64,000 nucleotides of DNA from Ophiocordyceps camponoti-saundersi (nom. inval.) (Eukaryota; Ascomycota; Sordariomycetes; Hypocreales; Ophiocordycipitaceae): assembly GCA_003339415.1 (NCBI GenBank), contig PDHQ01000076.1:74394-138393 (forward strand). Reading direction: 5' to 3'. A program made the translations under genes and the position numbers. This document shows, one piece after another, positions 24,101-34,761 of the stretch. Position 1 is the stretch's first letter. Each line of letters begins with the position of its first letter. Under the pieces are notes generated by a model. That model did not search any database, was not told the origin of the DNA, and worked only from the letters and a program-made list of their open reading frames with translations.

Positions 24101-24849
24101 GGCGGATGAGGATGGCCTGTATGGAGAAAAGAGGAGATGTTACGAAGGCATCAAGAGGAAAGATGTGAAAGGACTCGAGAGAAAGGGAAAAAAGACAGAA
24201 GAGGAAGTAGATTCAGGCAAGGGAGAGAAGACATGGATAAGAAGGAAGAGAGAAGACTATAGTACAGCAGGACAGACATCCCCCATAGACGCCATTGATC
24301 ATGAGGCTTAGAAACAATAAACACAAAAAGAGAAGATGCCACAGTGAAAAGCAAAGATTCAAAGACGGGAAACAGTAGACTGAATAAGGGGCGACTCAAC
24401 ATCCCGCCCTATTAGAGAGAACAGCCCTCCCCAACGACAAAGAGCCAGCAAGCCTCCGCACGATTTCCCACTTCAGCCGCTCATAGCTCGGGAGGCCCGA
24501 GCTGGCGCCTTGTTGGACGCTTCGCCGGGGATGTCATCGCTGTAGAAATCCCCTTGTCATCGACGGGAGGTCGACGATGGCGTCTATTGACAACCTCTCT
24601 ATTGAACCCCTAATCGGGATGTGATGGACGTTGTTGGTTCAGACCCGCTTTTCGGGCCGGGGCCGGAGGTGGGGCGTCTATCGGCAAAAGAAGAAGTGAA
24701 TCTGTACCCCTGTCGCCGGCGGTATGTTAATCCGGGCGCACGCGAAAACTTCTTCCTGGAAGTCGTTCTTGAATGTTCCTTCAGCTGCGAATAGGTGAAA
24801 GCCATCGACATATTCCCCCACGATCCCAGGAGAGTCACCGAATCATCAA
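24101..24849. other. Divergent promoter region between STE3 and GAR1
   Basis: About 750 bp between two start codons on opposite strands. It must hold both promoters and 5' UTRs. Open frames on the minus strand that overlap the GAR1 5' end are shadows. No specific binding site could be assigned with confidence. Confidence 0.65.
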
Positions 24850-25529
24850 ATGTCTTTTCGAGGCCGCGGAGGGGGCGGCGGCCGTGGTGGTTTTCGAGGT
24901 ACATTTTCCGCTTGGCTGTAATGTCACTCCAACAGAGAGGCTGATGCATCCATTTCAACGCAGGAGGACGAGGCGGCTTCTCGGCGCCAACCGGACCACC
25001 CGCAGAGGTTCTGGAGATGGGTCTTTTTGAGCACGCCGTCGAGGGCGAGATGCTATGCCGGTCATCCAATGTCAAGGTTCCTTACTTCAACGCGCCCATC
25101 TACCTGGAAAACAAGACGCCCATCGGCAAGGTGGACGAGATCCTCGGTCCTATCAACCAGGTCTACTTCACAGTCAAGCCGCAGGAGGGCATCGTCGCCA
25201 CCAGCTTCAAGGCTGGCGACAAGGTCTTCATCGGCGGCGACAGGCTGCTGCCTCTCGAGAAGTTCCTACCAAAGCCTAAAGTCTTGGGCGAGAAGAAGGT
25301 CAAGAAGCCTGGTGGTGCCCGCGGCGGGAGAGGTGGACCTAGGGGCGGCGGCTTCAGGGGCGGCGGCATGTCCAGGGGTCGGGGAGGGCCACGCGGCGGC
25401 GGCGGCTTCTCCAGAGGCGGTGGACGCGGCTTCTCGAGAGGCGGACCCCGGGGCGGTGGTGGCTTTTCAAGAGGTGGTGGTGGTGGTGGGAGGGGAGGCG
25501 GCTTTAGAGGTCGCGGAAGAGGCTTCTAG
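24850..25529 (+). CDS. GAR1: H/ACA snoRNP protein GAR1
   Basis: Exons 24850-24898 and 24964-25529 with a 65-nt intron; 204 aa. GAR1 is a core protein of H/ACA small nucleolar ribonucleoproteins, which guide pseudouridylation of rRNA in the nucleolus. The first exon encodes a short Gly/Arg-rich segment ([15 protein letters not shown]). The conserved core follows, from about residue 30 ([19 protein letters not shown], then [19 protein letters not shown] and [13 protein letters not shown]). The C-terminal 70 residues are RGG repeats, typical of RNA-binding nucleolar proteins. Size matches yeast GAR1 (205 aa). Splicing is needed because the N-terminal RGG exon is out of frame with the core. It is head-to-head with STE3, which has no functional relation. 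Confidence 0.96.
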
Positions 25530-26118
25530 TCGAATCGGTCCTTGGAGAAAGAGGGAGGTTACTATTTGTGACGATCACGTTACTTTCTTTGGTGTTCTCT
25601 TTGCATATCCCTTCCTCTGCCCTTGTCCATGCTTTGGGCTTGAGGGATATGGCACTGGACGATGGTTACGGCGTTAAAGATGGCAATGGTTTTGGCCCAA
25701 AGCGCAGGAGATTGCATCACGATTGTTTAGACTGAGGAAGTAGAATGATAGCGTGGTGAGCCGTCGGAATTGGCTTTGGAGATGATGCCTACCAGCCCAT
25801 CTAGCTATTCTACCTCTCTTAGCTGACAGTGTGTGAGTCCTCATCAGAATCAGGGGTCTGAGATTATTCTACGGAGACACGTGACTCGTCTTCATGTCAT
25901 TGGCTTCGACAGCGGACCCAAGGACCACTTTATTTCGTCGCCCCGTTAAGCAGCTAATCCCCCGTTAATGTGATGACAATCCCAAGCACCTCCATCTAAA
26001 ATTTTCTCTAAGCACCTCGTCTCAGCGCAAAGCTCTCTTAAGCCGTCCCAACATCAACCCTCTTCCTTCTCTCCCCCCAACTTCTCTCTTCAGTTCCCAT
26101 TTTGAGATCAAAAACGCA
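25530..26118. other. Intergenic region between GAR1 and RIM1
   Basis: This is the 3' UTR of GAR1 and the promoter/5' UTR of the downstream mitochondrial SSB gene. CT-rich sequence lies just upstream of the ATG at 26119. No gene or structured RNA was recognised. Confidence 0.7.
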
Positions 26119-26535
26119 ATGACGTCTCTCACAGCTCTTCGTCGATTTACCCTGCTGTCTTCCGCGCGCAGCTTCAGCACGACAGCTGCGCGTGACATCG
26201 CCCGGATAAGCATCATCGGAAGCCTGGCGTCGGATCCCGTCTCGGACTCGACTAAGAGCGGTCGAAACCTCGTCAAGTACACTGTTGCTTCTACGATTGG
26301 GTCTGGTGATAAGAAGACTACGAGTTTGTTCCGCGTTACCTCTTTCGTCGATGGACCTCGTCGTGATACCCTGTTGAAAATGCAAAAGGGGTACGTTCTT
26401 ATCGTTCTGGCAAGGGGGATTGAGACTGACTTGAGGGTAGCTATACGGTTTTCGTTGAGGGCGATGCCAGTTGTCATTCGTACCTTGATAAGGATGGTCG
26501 AAGACAAAGCAGCTTCGGTGTCGTTCAACGTACGT

Positions 26536-26593
<58 letters not shown>

Positions 26594-26855
26594 NNNNNNN
26601 NNNTTTGGGTGTTTGTTTGGGGGGGGGTGGTCTGTTTTTATGGTTTTTGTATTGGAGGGTTGTGGGGGAGAGGTGTTTTTGTTTGGTTTCATTGTGGTTT
26701 TTCCCCCCCCCCCCCCCCCTATATCCTACTGCTCGTCGCACATCATCGTCTGGATACCTAACTTCTTCTCAATAGGAAACTTGACGATTGTCAGTAAAGA
26801 CAAGTCTAATAAAACCGAAGAGAAGACACCGGAGAAGGATGAAACGGAGACCTGA
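26119..26855 (+). CDS. RIM1: Mitochondrial single-stranded DNA-binding protein (RIM1/mtSSB)
   Basis: Exons 26119-26390, 26441-26529 and 26776-26855; 146 aa, frame kept across both introns. The N-terminus is a mitochondrial targeting sequence (MTSLTALRRFTLLSSARSFSTTAARD). An OB-fold SSB domain follows: ARISIIGSLASDPVSD, VKYTVAST, TSLFRVTSF, then YTVFVEGDASCHSYLD and SSFGVVQRNLTIVSK. The tail is Lys/Glu-rich. It binds ssDNA during mitochondrial DNA replication. Intron 1 (50 nt) is ordinary; intron 2 (246 nt as assembled) contains a 54-nt C run, ten Ns and a G/T-rich stretch, so its true length is unknown although both coding flanks are intact. It converges on the glutathione synthetase gene. 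Confidence 0.94.
26540..26593. repeat. C homopolymer next to the assembly gap
   Basis: An uninterrupted run of 54 Cs inside the second intron of the mitochondrial SSB gene, directly followed by ten Ns. A 17-nt C run at 26703-26719 lies on the other side of the gap. Confidence 0.9.
26594..26603. other. Assembly gap (10 Ns)
   Basis: Ten unknown bases flanked on the left by a C run and on the right by about 100 bases that are almost only G and T. This is the only gap in the window and probably marks a tract the assembler could not resolve. It lies in an intron, so it does not break a coding frame. Confidence 0.95.
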
Positions 26856-27169
26856 CTTTGCAATGATCTCACCTACTAATTTCGAATGGCTCACGGTCTT
26901 GCATCGCGCAACCCGCCGACTCTTTCTCACACATTTCAGAGCTCGGCATTTCGAACCCGCCTGCTCTGGAATCGATGAGTTCAAATGAATAGGGGCCTTG
27001 CGAGGTTTCGCTGGGGCAAATCTCTTCTTCCCAATAGACGGCATTGAATGGAGAGGGCCGAGTATACATGCATGCTATCGGCGACCTCGCCTTCATTGTC
27101 TTGTACTCTATCTATGTTGCCTTCAGTGTCTTGTATGTACCTATTCTAACTCGGTGTTCTGGCCTTGTC
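26856..27169. other. Convergent 3' region between RIM1 and GSH2
   Basis: 314 bp between the stop codons of two convergent genes. It serves as 3' UTR and terminator sequence for both. No coding exon is seen. Confidence 0.7.
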
Positions 27170-28852
27170 TTAGACCAGCGCACAGCTGTCCATGCATCCA
27201 AATCCCGCTGCCACACCGCCTTCTTCGCTCTCACTGCCCTTGGTTCGCAGTAAGTAGCCGGCGCTCTCGTTCATAAGCAGTTTGCCGCTCAGTTGGTCCC
27301 AGAGACAAGCGCCGTAAACGCCAAGCTCGCAGATGACCTCGCCCTTTTCCACTTTGCCGTTGCGCAGAATCAGGTTCGACACTGGTGGCGGCGTGATGAG
27401 CTCCATCAGGATGAAAGAAGGCCAGTGCTCTTGCGGCACCGACCTGAGGAATCCCGGTATCGCCCCTCGATATATGTTGTTGCCCCCGCCCTCCCGTTGA
27501 GGTTTGAGGACGTAGCTCTTGCACAAGTCCGGATCTAGCGCCCTCCGACGAGCTTCCAGACCTTCTGCCGAGGTGTCCATGGGGAAAATGTTGGTAAAGG
27601 TATCCTGAAGCTGAGCCGCCGCGGCCGAGTCGCCGCCCATGAACCTGGCTAATATCGACGGCGCCGACGGAGCTCTCGGCGTCGCGAGCACCTGTTGCAC
27701 CTTTTTGGTCCCGGCGAGCTGCGTGAGCACGCTCGGGCACTTGATAGCGTACGATCGCTCCAGCTGGTACCTGGCGTCCCAAGCGAACTGATCCGGGTAG
27801 TCTCCTGGGCTGTATCCGGCTCGCATGTAGATGACGGCGACCTCCCAGACGGCGGAGGGGTTGTACGGCGATCGATAAAGAAGTTGCCTCTGAGGGGTGT
27901 CGGCAATGGACGTTTGAGCCATGACGTTGGAAAAGGCCAGCCGGAAGAGTGGCATCGAAGGTGACGAAGCCTCGCGAACTGCGTATTCAAGGTGCCGCTG
28001 GTCAAAGACATTGCGCTCGCCGTCTTGGACGATAAAAAGAACGCAGGTGGCATGGCCCAGCTCGGATGCCGAGTAGGTGCGGTAGGCTTCACGGATGCCG
28101 GCGCCGAGCCCTCGGAGCGTTTGATTCTCCGGCAACGCAAGCGAGCCGGCTGCGATGGACTGACATAGCAAGGGGTACTCCGTGGTGGCGAGATATCTGC
28201 CAGTTGCTCAGCGCCGTCCGGCCTATCTTTCTCAAAGATGGCCCGACTTACCCGTGTAGGAGCGAGGTGCGGTGGGCGAGGCCGCCAAAGGAAGCAGCTA
28301 TGGTATTAAACTCGATCTGTTTGGCCTGCATCGTTGCGCCGTCTTGATGCACCATGTAGTCCGACCTGAACAAGCCTAGCGAGAGAGGCTTTGCTCGCCG
28401 TCAGGAGACGACGTCGACGGCGAGGGGCGGAAGCGAAGGCACCTGAGAGTATTTCTCTCGCTTGACGCGAAGGTGAAGCTTCCAAAGGCTCGAGATAAAG
28501 TCGTCACCATCCATGACTCTGGGGTAGGATGACAGGTCAGCCTGGAAGCCGGGCTCGACGAAGAAGCACCTTACTGCTTGACCATGTGCGCCAGGAATTC
28601 TTCATCGCGGCTCACAGAAGCATATAGCTCGTTGTATGTCCTCTGCACGGAATTGGCCTGTTCGAAGCATTCGCGCGGGAACGGACTCGGGAAGAGGGTA
28701 ACGGGCGCGCAGACGGCAGCCGTCTCGGCAGCGACAAGACCTGGAGGTGGCCGAACGACGAGACCGTTGGCGACGGACCAATCGTCAACAGAGCGGACGA
28801 GATTTTCCAGCTCTGTGTCGCTCAGCGAAGGGGGGAGCGATGGCGGCGCCAT
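27170..28852 (-). CDS. GSH2: Glutathione synthetase
   Basis: Four exons on the minus strand: 28852-28575, 28518-28443, 28388-28252 and 28196-27170, with introns of 54-56 nt and frame kept; 505 aa, close to the 490-aa yeast enzyme. It joins gamma-glutamylcysteine and glycine with ATP to make glutathione in the cytosol, the second step of the pathway. Diagnostic segments are DDWSVANGLV near the start, LGLFRSDYMVH, QIEFNTIAASFGGL (substrate-binding block), KCPSVLTQLAGTKKVQ and the Gly-rich ATP loop KPQREGGGNNIY, followed by MELITPPP and the C-terminal SEEGGVAAGFGCMDSC. The short 76-nt exon 2 encodes VMDGDDFISSLWKLHLRVK. The gene is head-to-head with a SNF2 ATPase gene across 812 bp that contains a Yap1-type site. 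Confidence 0.96.
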
Positions 28853-29664
28853 GGTAAGGGTTCAAGTCGGGTGATGATAGAGGTTGAGTTCCGGCAGTGG
28901 ACATTGAAGGTTGAGATGGTAATCAATAACGCGAAGCAACTCGTCGCAGCCACATTGACTTCCGTTGTTGGATCTAATCCGAACAATGCAGTTACCAGAA
29001 CTGATCCCTACAAATAGATCAACGCAAAGATAAGCAAAAGGCGCTGAAGATGTTGAAATAAGAATGACGAGAGGATCGACAAGGATGACGAGATGAAGAG
29101 AGAGCAGATGTCAATGTGAGTGGGGGGCAATTAGTAAGCTTGGACCTGGCTGGGGTGAGACTGAGAGCGATAACGTCAAGGCTGATAGGAGATGGAGAAG
29201 CCACGCCAAGACCATGTCTCGAGTTAGCCGGCGGTTAGGGAAATAGATGAGATAATAGGTAGGTGTCCGTACCCAGGCAGTGGTCGCGTTGCGTGTCTTA
29301 GAAAGCGTAGGCGTCGACGCCTCCATCCTCGACCTGTTAAACCCAGATGGCACACTGCAGGAGGATGCACGAAAGTGTCAACCGCACCTAAGGTGCAGAA
29401 GGTCACGTGCAGCAACATTTCGTCACTGAACTCGAATTCTGTGAGAGCCCTGCCTGTAACGCTGCCATGATGCCTGGGAAGCATCGCATTCGGTGCCTGA
29501 TTTCTTAGGTCTCAAAATTCACTGCTACCAACGCGTCTCGTCGTCGTTTGCGTCGCCGCGTCTTGCCCGTCTAGCGCAGGTGAAGTCCACGCGCAGATGA
29601 AGGCTCTCTTGTCTGCTTTCGCGTTTTTGCCTCCAGCCATCGTCCGGAGCCATCACACGCTTCC
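28853..29664. other. Divergent promoter region between GSH2 and the SNF2 ATPase gene
   Basis: 812 bp between two start codons on opposite strands. Apart from the Yap1-like element at 29131-29137 (listed separately) I see no recognisable site. Short open frames here have no domain support. Confidence 0.65.
29131..29137. promoter_or_regulatory. Candidate Yap1/AP-1-like oxidative-stress element (TTAGTAA)
   Basis: TTAGTAA is the exact reverse complement of TTACTAA, the Yap1-type response element. It lies 279 bp upstream of the glutathione synthetase ATG. Glutathione genes are known Yap1 targets in yeast, so position and sequence fit. A 7-mer occurs by chance often enough that this stays a candidate. 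Confidence 0.4.
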
Positions 29665-32600
29665 ATGGACGAGGGCAGCCGCGAAGACCCATTTCTATGG
29701 GACGTCGATGCTGTCGCTCGCCACCTATGCTCCCTGGAGCGACCCTGTGCCAAAGAGCCATCGGCGTTGGCTGCTCAAGTTGCCGAGCATGGCTTCGACG
29801 GCCACAACTTGCTTAGCTTCGAGTTTGTGTGCTCTCGCGTCGAGCTGTTCGAGTGCCTTGGCGTTACACTCGGCAGCCACAAGGCTTCTCTTCAGAGAGC
29901 CATTCTTAGTCTCCGCTCCGCTAGCTCGGCCTTTCGTCGATGGAAGCAGGATTTTCTGAAAGAGCAGTCAGACGAGAGCCCCCCGCCCGAACTCGCTCTC
30001 GCACCTCCACATGCGATTTCCAACGCCGCTGCTAACGAGCCTCTGCCAAGCAAGCAGCATCTGGAAGCTGCCCAAAAGCGCAAGCTCGACGCACCTGAAG
30101 CTCCATCCAAGGTCACTCCCAGCTCGTCTGCCGTTGGTCAGGATGCCACTCCTGCACCACCCACCGACGATGCCGCCCTCCGCTTCACTACTGAGGTGGA
30201 ACAGCCCAGAAAGCGGAAGCGGGTAGCGCCACTGCAGGTAACGGATGGCTTTGCAACTCACGAAGAGGAGAGCCCTGCCTTGAAAGACCAGCCACAACAC
30301 GCTTACTTGGGAAGAGGTGCGATCAGCTTCTCGGACGTCACGGCGCCAGACAGCCTGAACACCATGCCACTCGTAGGGACCGCAAAAACGTTCGCCATGC
30401 CATTCTCACTCAAGGTTCCTCCTGGTTTAAAACAAACTATCGGCCGTGTCATGAAGCGTCATCTCAGGGCTACGGGCCATAGGGAGGCGCTTCTGCGGCA
30501 GGGCCTGGTCGCCATGCTACCATCAACGTCGGAGGATAGCGACGTGATTCTCAACTTGAGCGATCTTCCTGATTCGTTTGATGAAGAAACTCTTCGGGAA
30601 ATTGAGCTTGAGGAACAAGAGAAAAAAATGGCGCAGGTTCAATCACGCGATATCGCACCGGAGCGTGTGCTTGCCTTGCTGCAGGAGGCCGATGCCAAGA
30701 TAAGGACAGCTTGGGGGGAGAATAAGCTTCCCAAATACCAACGCAAGGCTCATAAGCTGTGGACTGATGCGGCAAAGCGAGGTACGAAGACGAGAGATGC
30801 AAATCGGGCCCGAGGGGCCGCAAAGCACATCGAGCACCGTCTGCAGGCACTCAAAGCGGAGATAGCGCAACAGCCTTACGCCAATGAGTCAGAGGTTCGG
30901 CTACAAGCTCACAGCTTGGAGCAGAGCCTCGAGGACAGGCTCTACAATGAATGGCTTGCCGGCGTATTGGAATCCCGTGTTGCGCCACCCAAGCCGAAAT
31001 TTCTTCCGAAACCCCAGCGACGTGCGGCCGCGAAGCCGCGCCTCCCAGGTGACGATGAACTCCTTACAAGTTCAGATGAGGATGACTTTATCGTGCCCGA
31101 CGACGATGACGACGAATCCGTTCCGCCGGACGACCTGGATATAGCCGCGGAGCCTTTTAACCCACAAGACGATGTGAATGTATCGGTGGAGCCTTCTACT
31201 CCGCCAGATAACTCGGGTCTATCCTTAGAGCCTTCCGACGAGAGCCCCTTACGTTCGTCGAGCCCTAAGAACAACTTGGTTGAGACACCGACTCGATTGA
31301 ACAAGGTTCGAAAGCCCGAGATTGAGCTGAGAACGCCAATTAAGGATGAGGACTATTTCGATCTTACACAGGCGGAAACGCCTGAGAGTCTACGACGACG
31401 GAGCTGGCGGGATAGCTCTGTCATTGATCTGACTACCCCGATAAAGCCGGAGTCCCGATCGGCTCAAGCTTCCGCATCCGTCAACGACGAGCACGACCTG
31501 TTTGTCAGTGATGAAGAGGCAGCGACCGGAAATTCTCTGGCGAATGTTGAAGAAATCGGGAAGAAGCGGCCGCAGCACTGGGCTAAAAAGCAGAACCGTC
31601 CAAAACTGGTTATTTGCCTCCTTTGGAAGCTACCGCATTTCCGCCGTTCGCAGGTGTTCGAAGCGGTGCGCGAACAAGACGATGACGACTTGTACGAACG
31701 CTCGGTTATGAGGCAGCTGAGTGAACCCCTCGAGAGTCTCACACTCCTTGAAAAGGCAGGACCAGAAACCATGGCCTTTGACTTGACACGAGTGTTCCTC
31801 AGCTGCGTCAAGCTCAAGAACTGCAAGGAGTGGCGTATCAAGTCAATATCCGCCGCCGACCGAAAACGTCTCGAGATGGGAAAGGAGGAGCATTGGGGTG
31901 ATTTTCTAACTCTGCTCAGGGAGAATGAGCATAATTTTCCTCAAGATAGTCAGATTTACAGGACGGACTACTTGGATGACGACATGGACGACTTGGAAGA
32001 GATTCAAGACGACGGGCTTTCCGGATCGCAACAGTCTCCGTCACAGTTGCGCAGGAACGGGCGGAAAGAGATTATTCAGAACAAGGAAGCCGTGGATCTT
32101 CGCCAGAAAGAACAACGCCGGCTGCAAGAGCAGGAGGCGCGCCGACTCAAGCTTAGAGCGGAGCTGGACCTGTCTGGTTCCATGTCTCAAGACAAGTCGA
32201 GACTCATTATCAACGAGACTAAGACTGAGGATCAGCCGTTCATCTATGTCAACGAGAGGGTCGGTACGAGTATCAAAGACCACCAGGTCGAGGGTGTGCG
32301 CTTCATGTGGAACCAAATCGTCACTGACGCCCACACAAGCCAGGGTTGTCTCCTGGCTCACAGCATGGGCTTGGGGAAGACGATGCAGGTCATTACCTTG
32401 CTGGTGGCGATACAGGAGTCTGCCAAGTCGTCAGACCCGGCTGTGAGGTCGCAGATTCCGCAACATCTCTGGCCTTCTAAGACGTTGGTGCTATGTCCTG
32501 CCGGCCTGGTGGACAATTGGATGGACGAGCTCCTCCTGTGGACTCCGGATCAGATCCTCGGCCCCTTGCGCAAGGTTGAGTCGCGCCAGTCGCCGGAGGA

Positions 32601-34761
32601 CCGTCGGTCGACGGTCCTGTCCTGGGCGGACGGCGGCGGCGTACTCGTCGCTGGCTATCCAATGCTGCAGAAAGTGATGGCAAAAGACGAGGAGTTGGAA
32701 ACGAAGCTTATCCAACAACCCAACATTGTGGTCGCGGACGAGGCGCACACCATCAAGAACCCGGACACCAAGGTACACCAGGCCTGCTCGCGCTTCACGA
32801 CCAAGTGCAGGATAGCGCTCACGGGCTCGCCGCTGGCCAACAACATTGACGAGTACTACAACATGATCGACTGGGTAGCACCCAATTTTCTCGGACCGTT
32901 CAAGGAATTTCAACAGATTTACGCGAGGCCGATCCAGCAGGGCATGTACCAGGACAGCTCGAGATGGGAGAAGCGCCTCGGGCTCCGGCAGCTCAAGGTA
33001 CTCGAGATTACGGTGGCGCCCAAGGTGAACCGAAGAACGACCAAGACATGTGCCAAGGACGACCTGCCGCCTAAGCAGGAGTTTGTCCTGTGTGTGCCGC
33101 CGACGGCAATGCAGCGGAAACTGTATGACATGTATCTCACATCAATTCGAGGCGAGAGCATAAGCGAGTTGAGATCGCTCGATGATCGGATGTTCGCCAT
33201 CGCCAACAATCTGGTTCTCGTGGTGAACCATCCCAGCTGCTTCCGGAAGAGGGCGGAGCTGGTCCGCGCGGAGAAAGACCGCGCGGAGAAGGCGCATACG
33301 CAAAAGCAGGAGGTCAATACATTCCCCGACTCGCTGGTCTCTTCGATTTTGAGAGAGACGAACGGGACGGACCTGAGCAGCTCGCATCTGTCGGTCAAGA
33401 CGGAGCTCCTTCTGATCATCCTGGACAAGGCTCGAGAACTAGGCGACAAGGTGCTAGTATTCAGTCAATCGCTTCTGACGCTAGATTACCTGGAGACGAA
33501 ATTGAAGTGGCAGAAGCGGCAGGTGTATCGTCTAGACGGAGAGACACCCATCGGCGAGCGGCAGGAACTGGTCAAGAATTTCAACTCGGGCAAACAGGAG
33601 GTTTACTTGATATCGACCAACGCCGGGGGCGTGGGACTCAACATCCAAGGGGCGAATCGGGTAGTCATCTTCGACTTTAAGTGGAATCCGGTGCAGGAGC
33701 AGCAGGCCGTGGGCCGGGCATATCGCCTAGGGCAGGTCAAGCCCGTCGTCGTTTACCGCTTCGTGACGGCGGGGACTTTTGAGGAAGATTTGCAGAACAG
33801 GGCCGTGTTCAAAACGCAGCTGGCGTCGCGCGTGGTGGACAAGAAGAACCCGTTGAGCCGGTCGAAGAAGGCAGCCAAGATGTTTCACCCGATCCACGAC
33901 GTGCCTGCGAAGAGCCTCGACGACTTTATGGGAAAGGACACGATCCTGGACGCACTGATTCTGCACAAGCCCAACGGCGAGGCGGTCCGGTGGATCGTCT
34001 CGACGGACGCGTTTGAGGAAGAGGACCCGGAAGAGGGACTGACGGCGCAGGAGCAGCAGCATGCCGAGGAACTTGCCAAGATGAACCACCTCCGGCACAA
34101 CAACCCGGACGAGTTTGAAAGGCTGCTGCAAGAGACGCGACTGCAAGCGGGCGATGCGGGCCGCACGGCGCAAGAACCGCACGTCGTGCCGGGTGCCACC
34201 GTGTGGGGGGGCTTGTCGGCGCCGGCCGAAAGTGCGGGTGTCTCGGGTGCGGGGGCACAGACGACTGCCGCGGGACCGCAGGCGGCGGCGCCAATGCCCA
34301 TCCCCGGGGCCAACACGTTCTTTGGCGGGAGGGGACAGCAGACTCAGTTTAACGGAGCAACGGCGCCGGCTCGGGAAAAACCGAACATTTTCAAGGCACC
34401 CTTGAGGTCCAAGGCGGAAAACAAATTCGAGGAAGCGCTGCGGCAGACGATGCAGGGATCGGGGTCTGGCGACGAGCAGCAGCGGGCGAGAAACCTGACG
34501 TTGGCGATCAAGCAGGTTCGCAAGGAAAAAGGCGACGGATTCCTTCCGGACGACTACCATTGGCGGCTACTGGAAGGGTTCCTACGAGTTCCTCGGTTCG
34601 CACAGAGTGTCGCGTCGGGACATCTCAGCCCAACGTACCTGGCGCGGACGAACAAGACGGAGCTAGAACTTCGGATATCGGTGCTCAGCATGCTATCGGA
34701 AGAGGAGTTTCATGAGCAGATGAAGGCGTCCCCGGAAAAGGAGCCGGATCCCGTGGTATGA
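29665..34761 (+). CDS. SNF2/Rad54-like chromatin-remodelling ATPase
   Basis: Single long exon, 1698 aa, from the ATG at 29665. Residues about 10-90 resemble a SAM-like helical module (WDVDAVARHLC...). A long acidic/Ser-rich region with repeated DD/EE clusters follows. The SNF2 ATPase core has motif I SMGLGKT (about 905), the DEAH box VVADEAHTIKN (about 1025), motif III LTGSPLANN, and the C-terminal helicase lobe with STNAGGVGLNIQGANRVV and QAVGRAYRLGQ (about 1320-1360). The AHSMGLGKT form groups it with the Rad54-like/ATRX/ARIP4 class rather than Swi2/Snf2 or Iswi. It probably translocates on DNA in the nucleus in repair or chromatin maintenance; the exact orthologue is uncertain. A possible 3' intron starting at 34756 would replace the last residue with a 19-residue end (see findings). 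Confidence 0.93.
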   Translation: MDEGSREDPFLWDVDAVARHLCSLERPCAKEPSALAAQVAEHGFDGHNLLSFEFVCSRVELFECLGVTLGSHKASLQRAILSLRSASSAFRRWKQDFLKEQSDESPPPELALAPPHAISNAAANEPLPSKQHLEAAQKRKLDAPEAPSKVTPSSSAVGQDATPAPPTDDAALRFTTEVEQPRKRKRVAPLQVTDGFATHEEESPALKDQPQHAYLGRGAISFSDVTAPDSLNTMPLVGTAKTFAMPFSLKVPPGLKQTIGRVMKRHLRATGHREALLRQGLVAMLPSTSEDSDVILNLSDLPDSFDEETLREIELEEQEKKMAQVQSRDIAPERVLALLQEADAKIRTAWGENKLPKYQRKAHKLWTDAAKRGTKTRDANRARGAAKHIEHRLQALKAEIAQQPYANESEVRLQAHSLEQSLEDRLYNEWLAGVLESRVAPPKPKFLPKPQRRAAAKPRLPGDDELLTSSDEDDFIVPDDDDDESVPPDDLDIAAEPFNPQDDVNVSVEPSTPPDNSGLSLEPSDESPLRSSSPKNNLVETPTRLNKVRKPEIELRTPIKDEDYFDLTQAETPESLRRRSWRDSSVIDLTTPIKPESRSAQASASVNDEHDLFVSDEEAATGNSLANVEEIGKKRPQHWAKKQNRPKLVICLLWKLPHFRRSQVFEAVREQDDDDLYERSVMRQLSEPLESLTLLEKAGPETMAFDLTRVFLSCVKLKNCKEWRIKSISAADRKRLEMGKEEHWGDFLTLLRENEHNFPQDSQIYRTDYLDDDMDDLEEIQDDGLSGSQQSPSQLRRNGRKEIIQNKEAVDLRQKEQRRLQEQEARRLKLRAELDLSGSMSQDKSRLIINETKTEDQPFIYVNERVGTSIKDHQVEGVRFMWNQIVTDAHTSQGCLLAHSMGLGKTMQVITLLVAIQESAKSSDPAVRSQIPQHLWPSKTLVLCPAGLVDNWMDELLLWTPDQILGPLRKVESRQSPEDRRSTVLSWADGGGVLVAGYPMLQKVMAKDEELETKLIQQPNIVVADEAHTIKNPDTKVHQACSRFTTKCRIALTGSPLANNIDEYYNMIDWVAPNFLGPFKEFQQIYARPIQQGMYQDSSRWEKRLGLRQLKVLEITVAPKVNRRTTKTCAKDDLPPKQEFVLCVPPTAMQRKLYDMYLTSIRGESISELRSLDDRMFAIANNLVLVVNHPSCFRKRAELVRAEKDRAEKAHTQKQEVNTFPDSLVSSILRETNGTDLSSSHLSVKTELLLIILDKARELGDKVLVFSQSLLTLDYLETKLKWQKRQVYRLDGETPIGERQELVKNFNSGKQEVYLISTNAGGVGLNIQGANRVVIFDFKWNPVQEQQAVGRAYRLGQVKPVVVYRFVTAGTFEEDLQNRAVFKTQLASRVVDKKNPLSRSKKAAKMFHPIHDVPAKSLDDFMGKDTILDALILHKPNGEAVRWIVSTDAFEEEDPEEGLTAQEQQHAEELAKMNHLRHNNPDEFERLLQETRLQAGDAGRTAQEPHVVPGATVWGGLSAPAESAGVSGAGAQTTAAGPQAAAPMPIPGANTFFGGRGQQTQFNGATAPAREKPNIFKAPLRSKAENKFEEALRQTMQGSGSGDEQQRARNLTLAIKQVRKEKGDGFLPDDYHWRLLEGFLRVPRFAQSVASGHLSPTYLARTNKTELELRISVLSMLSEEEFHEQMKASPEKEPDPVV

